A stretch of DNA of 38,339 nt from an uncultured Clostridia bacterium (lineage in GTDB: Bacteria > Bacillota > Clostridia > TANB77 > CAG-508), in contig CALXVG010000010.1 in assembly GCA_944391955.1 (NCBI GenBank), positions 1 through 38,339 on the forward strand, in the 5' to 3' direction. The translations under genes were made by a program, and so were the position numbers. Shown one piece after another: positions 33,845 through 38,339 of this stretch (the stretch's first letter is position 1; every line of letters begins with the position of its first letter). Below the pieces are notes generated by a model. The model was not told the DNA's origin. It did no database searches and worked only from the letters and a program-made list of their open reading frames with translations.

Positions 33845-34126
33845 TTACATATAAAATTTCTTTTCTGCAAGTTTTTCATGAACTCCATTTAATGCTTCTC
33901 CAAATCTTTGGAAATGCACTATTTCTCTTTGTCTTAAGAAACGTAATGGGTCTATTACATCTGGGTCATCTTTACACAAATCTATTAATTTTTCATATGT
34001 TGCTCTTGCTTTTTGTTCTGCTGCCAAGTCTTCTTGTAAGTTTGCTATTGGGTCTCCTTTTGCTGCAATATATGCAGCTGTAAATGGTATTCCTGCTGCT
34101 GATTGTGGATATACATCCACCCCATG
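33845..34126 (-). pseudogene. cotJC: Spore coat protein CotJC, 3' part only, cut by a mobile element
   Basis: Manganese-catalase-like coat protein. Only the last 94 codons are present: HGVDVYPQSAAGIPFTAAY, DPIANLQEDLAAEQKARATYE and LRFLRQREIVHFQRFGEAL, the typical C-terminal half including the late Glu and His metal ligands. Full CotJC is about 190 residues; the first half with the other ligands is missing. Upstream of His (34126) the frame runs into unrelated sequence (DNKHTP, then a stop at about 34175). The mobile element starts there, so the 5' half is probably beyond its far end, outside the window. GTG 34120 is an in-frame codon, not a real start. Confidence 0.82.
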
Positions 34127-34195
34127 TGGTGTGTGTTTGTTATCTATCCTAAAGGAAAATATATATGTAACTACTTATTTTGTACGAGAAATTTT

Positions 34196-34604
34196 ATGCC
34201 TACACTTTTTGTAGGCATTGTTTATTACCTTACAACTTTATTCTGCTTAAAATCGATTGTGAGGGCAAATATAATCGAATATATAGGCCTCTACCTATGA
34301 AACGAGGCAAACGACCGACGGTTTCAACATATATAGGTGTAATAATTCTATTTTTAACAAATGGGATATTACACCTGATTCACTTTAGCTCTCTCCCTCT
34401 GGTTTCTACTTGGTAATTGCTAAAGTGAATACCAAAAAGCATAATTGCTTTTTGGTTGTGAGTAAAAAATCTATTTTTTTACTCACATTCATAAAAAATT
34501 GCGATAAGCAAATTTTTATGAAAAACCTAAAATGCAGTTAAGCAGTTTTAGGTTTTGGGGTGTGGGGTTGTAAAACCCTGCCACACAGACAAACTTGTTT
34601 GTCT
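34196..34604. repeat. Field of nine consecutive stem-loops, candidate oriT/ssDNA region
   Basis: Perfect or near-perfect inverted repeats in order: 34196-34218 (ATGCCTACA arms), 34335-34376 (AGGTGTAATA), 34378-34430 (ATTCACTTTAGC), 34431-34456 (ACCAAAAAGCA), 34458-34486 (GTGAGTAAAAAA), 34490-34520 (CATAAAAA with TTGC), 34522-34556 (AAAACCTAAAA), 34560-34586 (GTGTG with GGGTT) and 34587-34604 (AGACAAAC). No gene lies in the region. Just before a relaxase gene this fits an origin of transfer or single-strand initiation region. The nick site cannot be named. Confidence 0.7.
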
Positions 34605-34658
34605 AGTGTGTTAGACATTGAAACAATATCTCGAGCAAAGAAGGAGGTGCATGGAGAT

Positions 34659-35417
34659 ATGAGTTATGCTATTGTAAGAAATGAAAAATTAACACGAGCA
34701 GAGATAAATGGAAAAGGAACTCATAATGATAGAAAAGCAAAAAATCATACTAATAAAGATATTGATCCTACAAGAACACATTTGAATTATTATATTAAGA
34801 AAAACGAACTAACATACACAAAAGAATTTGATACATATATGAAAAAAAATAATTTGCAAGGACATCTTAGGAGTAACAGTATAATTATGTGCCAAATGGT
34901 GTTCACTTCTGACCAAGCCTTTTTTGATAGAATTGGTGAAGAAGAAACAAAAAGATATTTTGATGAATGTTATAAATTTATCTGCAATTATAAAAATCTT
35001 GGAGAAAAGAATATAATATCAGCAGTTGTGCATCTAGATGAAGGATCTCCACACATGCACTTAATGTTTGTTCCTGTTGTTCATACAAAAGATAAAGATG
35101 GCAATAATATTGATAAAATTTGTGCAAGAGATTTTTGGAAAGGTCGAGATAGTTACAGAAAATTACAAGATGCCTATTTTAATCATGTAAAATCAAAAGG
35201 TTTTGACCTAGAAAGAGGTATGTTTGTAGAGGATACTAATAGAAAGCATTATACTGTAGAAGAATATAAAAAGATTACAAACTATGAAAATACTAAAAAG
35301 GTTTTAAATGAAATTAAACTAGAACTACCAGATGTTCCAGATTTAACTGATATTAGTAAATTCTCACGAAAGAGAGATGAGAAAATATTAGAAGAAATTA
35401 TAAAACCTAAAGAATAA
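34659..35417 (+). CDS. MobV/Pre-type relaxase, C-terminus truncated
   Basis: 252 residues from ATG 34659 (GGAGGTGC and GGAGA upstream; the earlier in-frame start at 34560 lies in the hairpin field). MSYAIVRNEKLTRAEI is the classical MobV start; the later HLDEGSPHMHLMFVP contains the metal-binding His triad (HxDE ... HMH). ARDFWKGRDSYRKLQDAY and TVEEYKKI follow. Family members run to 400-500 residues with a coiled-coil before a C-terminal helix pair; here the frame stops at IIKPKE. The remaining C-terminus lies just after, in another frame (35404-35610). The catalytic domain is whole. Confidence 0.88.
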   Translation: MSYAIVRNEKLTRAEINGKGTHNDRKAKNHTNKDIDPTRTHLNYYIKKNELTYTKEFDTYMKKNNLQGHLRSNSIIMCQMVFTSDQAFFDRIGEEETKRYFDECYKFICNYKNLGEKNIISAVVHLDEGSPHMHLMFVPVVHTKDKDGNNIDKICARDFWKGRDSYRKLQDAYFNHVKSKGFDLERGMFVEDTNRKHYTVEEYKKITNYENTKKVLNEIKLELPDVPDLTDISKFSRKRDEKILEEIIKPKE

Positions 35418-35610
35418 TCGTTTATACAAAATTATTGATAAATTTTATGAAACTATTGATAAATTTATAATTTGGATTTGCAAGAAATTCGATTTAGGCG
35501 AATCTAAAGAATTAATTAAGGATTTTCAAGAAGAAACCAACTCATATCTTGATCCAGAAAAGCAGACCCAATATGAAGAAGAACAAGTATATGAAGAAAA
35601 AGAGTGGTAG
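35404..35610 (+). pseudogene. C-terminal remnant of the MobV relaxase, out of frame
   Basis: Open frame without a start: RLYKIIDKFYETIDKFIIW, then CKKFDLGESKELIKDFQEE and SYLDPEKQTQYEEE. This is the usual MobV C-terminal segment. The coiled-coil region between KPKE and this part is missing and the frame is shifted by one, so an internal deletion near 35405-35415 is likely. No CGG is involved. Confidence 0.75.
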
Positions 35611-35628
35611 AATACTATCACTCTTTTG
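35598..35628. terminator. Terminator between the relaxase remnant and the membrane protein gene
   Basis: AAAAGAGTGGTAG (35598-35610) with CTATCACTCTTTT (35615-35627), loop AATA; serves both converging genes. Confidence 0.75.
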
Positions 35629-35648
35629 ATCGGCATTAAAATTTTTAT

Positions 35649-36890
35649 TTAGTTAAGGTTCATTTCATATAGCATGTTAGCACTTACATACATTATTTCA
35701 TCATATTTTTCTTGTAACATTTCACAGAATTGCTCTATTGCTGAATATGTAGTAAACTTATAATTTACTTGAACTTCATATTGTTTTATACTTCCTAATG
35801 AAGATATGATATTTCCGTTTATTTCATTAATAATTTCTTTGCATCTAGATTCTTTTACATTGCTATTAAATGTAATTAAAACTTCATTATTAATGAATCT
35901 CATTCCATTGTCATTAGTTATATTTTCATCACTATAATTAAAATTCCCATAATTATAATCAGTAGCCGAAGAAATATTATTTATAAAAACTGTTTTTGTT
36001 ATTTTTGCACCAGATGAATCTGTTGCTGTAATCTCTATCTTTTCTCCATCATTATCTGTAGATAAAATATCAATAGCCCAATAATTTCCAAATATATTCG
36101 CCTTTCCTTCACTTTGATAATAAACCCTATTAGTTTGTGACTTTGGAATAACTTTCCATTCATCGCTATTAATTTCATGTTCATATCTTGTCCATGTAAT
36201 ATCTTTAATATCATAATTTGAATAAAAACTTCCTGTTAATAAAACATCATCATAATCGTTCATATTTATATTTATTACATCTTGATATGTATTAAGGGTT
36301 AAAGTATCAGATTTATCTACATCTTTTACTTGATATAAACTATCATATTCACTAGGAGTTCTATTAATTATAAATTCTTTTTCTTTTTTAGTCCCCCCAT
36401 TGGTTGTTTCTGTTACTATTACTTTATTTTTTCCTTCCTCTAATTCATAAATTGGAATATAATAGCGTTCAGAATTCACTATAATACCATTTCCAGTTTG
36501 GCTAAAAAAAGGACTATTATTTTTATTTTCAGCCAAAACCCAATTATCGTTTTGATAAACATACCTTACATATGTAATTTCTTTTAAAATATTGTCATAA
36601 TCATATCCTGATAGACCAGAGTACCAAGTTGAATAACTTGAATCCATAACAGTTAGATAATAATAGCTCAAGTCTGTATATTCTTCATTCGAATTATAAT
36701 CTGATTCTGAATTATTGTTTTCTAATAGATTCTCATAAGAGCCGACATCAAATTCAGGTAGTTCCATGTCTGACCCTTCATCAATTTTTTTATTTTTATC
36801 AATAAGATATATTCTTGCAATAATCAAAGCAATTGTTATTAGAAATAATACAATGATTATTCCTATAATCACTTTTATTTTTTTATTCAT
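35649..36890 (-). CDS. Membrane-anchored extracellular protein with a C-terminal propeptide-like domain
   Basis: 413 residues. N-terminal membrane anchor (residues 5-28), acidic Asn/Ser/Tyr-rich linker, then two beta-rich repeats of about 110 residues (KEITYVRYVYQNDNWVLAE ... and KDITWTRYEHEINSDEWKV ...). The shared pattern I-T-W/Y-x-R-Y with a following W suggests two Ig-like modules. The last 85 residues (NEVLITFNSNVKESRCKEII ... IEQFCEMLQEKYDEIMYVSAN) resemble the inhibitor/propeptide domain of subtilases. No protease is attached. Cargo gene of the element; role unknown. Confidence 0.6.
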   Translation of the reverse strand: MNKKIKVIIGIIIVLFLITIALIIARIYLIDKNKKIDEGSDMELPEFDVGSYENLLENNNSESDYNSNEEYTDLSYYYLTVMDSSYSTWYSGLSGYDYDNILKEITYVRYVYQNDNWVLAENKNNSPFFSQTGNGIIVNSERYYIPIYELEEGKNKVIVTETTNGGTKKEKEFIINRTPSEYDSLYQVKDVDKSDTLTLNTYQDVININMNDYDDVLLTGSFYSNYDIKDITWTRYEHEINSDEWKVIPKSQTNRVYYQSEGKANIFGNYWAIDILSTDNDGEKIEITATDSSGAKITKTVFINNISSATDYNYGNFNYSDENITNDNGMRFINNEVLITFNSNVKESRCKEIINEINGNIISSLGSIKQYEVQVNYKFTTYSAIEQFCEMLQEKYDEIMYVSANMLYEMNLN

Positions 36891-36928
36891 AACATCATTC
36901 CCTCATATAAGTTTATTACTCTATAAAT

Positions 36929-36957
36929 TTTATACCATTACTACATATAAAAGTCAA
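36929..36957 (-). promoter_or_regulatory. Promoter of the membrane-anchored cargo protein
   Basis: Minus strand TTGACT (36952-36957), 17 bp, TATAAA (36929-36934). Confidence 0.7.
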
Positions 36958-36962
36958 TGCTT

Positions 36963-36982
36963 ATGCGTGAAATTTTACGCAT
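36963..36982. promoter_or_regulatory. Palindrome between divergent genes, candidate XRE operator
   Basis: ATGCGTGAAATTTTACGCAT, arms ATGCGT/ACGCAT with inner AAA/TTT symmetry, 6 bp from the -35 box of the minus-strand promoter and 60 bp before the XRE gene. Position and shape fit an autoregulatory operator. Confidence 0.45.
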
Positions 36983-37042
36983 ATTTTTTCTTTATATTTG
37001 CTATACTGATTTTGTAAATTTTGTGAGAATAGGAGGGATATT

Positions 37043-37216
37043 ATGACTTTGCTAGAAGCAACTAGAAAAAGAATAGATGAATTGTGTAAAATAAACAATA
37101 TGAATATAAATCAACTAGCAATAGCTTCTGGAATTAATCCCTCTACTATAAGAAGTATTTTAAAATGTGTTGACAATATTATTGCACTACCAACTATAAA
37201 TGTTGTCAAGTTTTAA
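37043..37216 (+). CDS. Small XRE-family HTH regulator, possibly truncated
   Basis: 57 residues from ATG 37043, AGGAGGG upstream. RKRIDELCKINNMNINQLA and SGINPSTIRSILK form the first helices and recognition helix of an XRE HTH. The part after ILKC does not fit the usual continuation and ends at TAA, while typical small XRE proteins run to about 70-75 residues. A frame disruption near 37180 is possible. Likely represses element transfer genes. Confidence 0.65.
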   Translation: MTLLEATRKRIDELCKINNMNINQLAIASGINPSTIRSILKCVDNIIALPTINVVKF

Positions 37217-37322
37217 GGAAATTTTATTAAATTTAGTTATTAAAAGAATAACTAATAGATTTTTTATGTTTAAAAACTTACAAACAAAAAGTCAACTAAA
37301 TAAAGAAAGGAGGTTTTTTAAG

Positions 37323-37630
37323 TTGAATAATCAAGAGAATATTTTAGATTTATACTATAATAAACATCTAAACAAAAGGATATTGCTAACATAGTAGGTG
37401 TTAGCAAGCAATATGTTTCAAAAGTAGTTAATAGTGATAGTAGATGTAAAAAAGAAAAACAACTTCGTAAAGATAAAAATGCTATTACAAGAAAAGACTA
37501 TATGAAAGGATATTTTAAAAATTATGTTAGATTAAAAAAAGAAGATAATTCTTATGAGCAATTAAAAGCATTGCAATATCAAGATTCATTAGAATTATCT
37601 TATTTTTTGCACAAATACAAGCCCTTTTGA
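37323..37630 (+). pseudogene. HTH protein of mobile elements, broken by a -1 shift
   Basis: Starts TTG 37323 after AAAGGAGG. Frame one reads NNQENILDLYYNKHLNK and stops at 37394. From 37379 another frame reads DIANIVGVSKQYVSKVVNSD, then KKEDNSYEQLKALQYQDSLELSY, ending TGA 37630. Joined, they match the start of a common Clostridia element HTH protein of about 130-150 residues. The break lies in an A run (AACAAAAGG, one A short), unlike the CGG sites. The C-terminus is also short. Confidence 0.65.
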
Positions 37631-37686
37631 ATATGAATTAATATAGCAGGAGTATTAGGACTCCTGCCTAAAAGGAGGAACTTGCT

Positions 37687-37815
37687 ATGTGTGAAAAAGT
37701 TAATTTTAATGTTATTGAGAAAAATAAATATGACAATGTAGATGATATTACAAAATATATACAAGCAATTGTTAATAAATTAATTGTAAAAGAATTTGCG
37801 AATAGCATTGATTAA
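37687..37815 (+). CDS. Small 42-residue protein before the recombinase
   Basis: ATG 37687 with AAAGGAGG 9 nt upstream, TAA 37813-37815. MCEKVNFNVIEKNKYDNV then DDITKYIQAIVNKLIVKEF. Such proteins are regularly found just before the serine recombinase of Clostridia elements. Two predicted helices, charged; maybe a recombination directionality or regulatory factor, but not shown. Confidence 0.6.
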   Translation: MCEKVNFNVIEKNKYDNVDDITKYIQAIVNKLIVKEFANSID

Positions 37816-37929
37816 AACTACTTATTGTGTATACAACAAGGTTCTGGGGTGCCCACCCACAATCTTTGATTGTGTTGGTGGGTCAGGTTCTTATTTTTGT
37901 ATAATGTGGTTGTACAAAATGAGTAGTTT
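37815..37929 (+). repeat. Large nested inverted repeat upstream of the recombinase
   Basis: Outer arms AAACTACT (37815-37822) and AGTAGTTT (37922-37929). Middle arms are TGTATACAAC with GTTGTACA. The inner strong hairpin has CCCACC-CACAATC (37852-37864) pairing with GATTGTG-TT-GGTGGG (37868-37882). AGGTTCT is repeated on both sides of the inner hairpin. Could be an RNA control element of the recombinase or a recombination site. Confidence 0.6.
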
Positions 37930-37949
37930 ACCGATTGGAGGGTAAACTT

Positions 37950-38339
37950 ATGAAAGTGGCAATTTATTGTAGGCTTTCTCGTGAAGATGATGACAAGCTT
38001 CATGAAAACGATGAAAGCGAAAGTATCCAAAATCAAAAATCTATGCTAATTAATTATGCAATAGAAAGGAGTTGGGATATTTATAATATTTACTGTGATG
38101 AGGACTATTCTGGAATCGACAGTGAAAGACCTGAATTTAATAAGCTATTAGAAGATGCTAAAAACCATAAATTTGATATTGTACTTTGCAAAACTCAAAG
38201 CAGATTTACTCGTGATATGGAAATAGTTGAAAAATACCTACACAATAAATTTATTGAGTGGAATATAAGGTTTGTAAGCCCTATAGATCATGTTGATACT
38301 TCAGATAAAGGAAACAAAAAATCAAGACAAATTAATGGT
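37950..38339 (+). CDS. Large serine recombinase, cut by the window end
   Basis: 130 codons visible, frame still open at the window edge. N-terminal resolvase domain: MKVAIYCRLSRED with the catalytic Ser in CRLSRED, then ESIQNQKSMLINYA, DEDYSGIDSERPEFNKLL and CKTQSRFTRDMEIVEKYL, with the conserved Arg residues. The SxxR and RFTRD patterns and the FVSPIDHVDT segment match TnpX/TndX-type large recombinases. GGAGGGT lies 5 nt before ATG 37950. It would catalyse excision and integration of the element. Confidence 0.92.
   Translation, partial: MKVAIYCRLSREDDDKLHENDESESIQNQKSMLINYAIERSWDIYNIYCDEDYSGIDSERPEFNKLLEDAKNHKFDIVLCKTQSRFTRDMEIVEKYLHNKFIEWNIRFVSPIDHVDTSDKGNKKSRQING

Larger units (their letters stand above)
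34127..38339 (+). mobile_element. Integrated mobilizable element with MobV relaxase and large serine recombinase (left part)
   Basis: Begins inside cotJC and runs past the window end. It holds a hairpin field resembling an oriT region, a MobV-type relaxase, a membrane protein, an XRE regulator, an HTH remnant, a 42-residue protein and a serine recombinase at the right. This is the content of small Tn4451-like mobilizable or conjugative elements. The right end and attachment site are not visible, so the size is at least 4.2 kb. Confidence 0.8.

Noticed and set aside
34103..34416. Short plus-strand frames in the hairpin field
   Set aside because: No ribosome sites, and they overlap inverted repeats; hairpin structure explains the sequence better.
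1..38339. CRISPR arrays, rRNA and tRNA genes
   Set aside because: No regularly spaced repeats and no tRNA or rRNA signatures seen on either strand by eye.

Overview
The window is low-GC DNA, by eye well under 30% G+C, from a spore-forming member of the Bacillota, most likely an uncultured gut-type Clostridia. The evidence is the AT bias, strong AGGAGG ribosome sites, sigma-A type promoters, FAS II gene order, YtvI and CotJC sporulation genes, and several Clostridia-type hypothetical proteins. The genus cannot be fixed from the sequence alone.

Layout. 1-1067: alkylation-repair pair tag-ogt (-). 1219-2112: PemK/MazF-like toxin (+). 2113-2350: two tandem small-RNA-like units. 2435-9467: rlmD-type rRNA methyltransferase, cyclophilin-like and MBL proteins, ytvI, CBS protein, small hypotheticals and two lipoproteins. 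9480-19370: an eleven-gene fatty-acid block (-): acyl-CoA synthetase, birA, fabD, fabG, fabF, accB, fabZ, accC, accD, accA, fabI. 19543-21671: pyk with a coupled membrane metallopeptidase. 21777-22592: Fic with its small antitoxin (+). 22608-26854: hotdog thioesterase, FTR-like protein, thioredoxin and a three-gene ABC-2 exporter (-). 26910-33772: HD protein, SDR, membrane and coiled-coil proteins, two GC-richer foreign islands, DUF368 and DUF6512. 33845-34126: the 3' part of cotJC. It is cut off by a mobile element (34127 to window end) that carries a field of hairpins, a MobV relaxase, small regulators and a large serine recombinase.

Main observation. Four host genes (PemK-like toxin, rlmD, ABC ATPase, ABC permease) each look broken by a +1 frameshift, and each break sits exactly on an in-frame CGG codon. 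Skipping the C of CGG restores the conserved protein every time, and the next codon read is always glycine (GGA or GGC). In my manual scan of the other host-like genes I found no CGG read as arginine. The only three in-frame CGG codons that look like plain arginine lie in the two GC-richer, foreign-looking islands. This suggests that CGG is unassigned or hungry in this organism and acts as a +1 frameshift (or quadruplet glycine) signal. A systematic sequencing artefact is the alternative to exclude.

Second, four promoters have their -35 hexamer inside the loop of a 9-12 bp inverted repeat, with the -10 box 17-18 bp further on. This looks like a recurring compact terminator/promoter or operator design.
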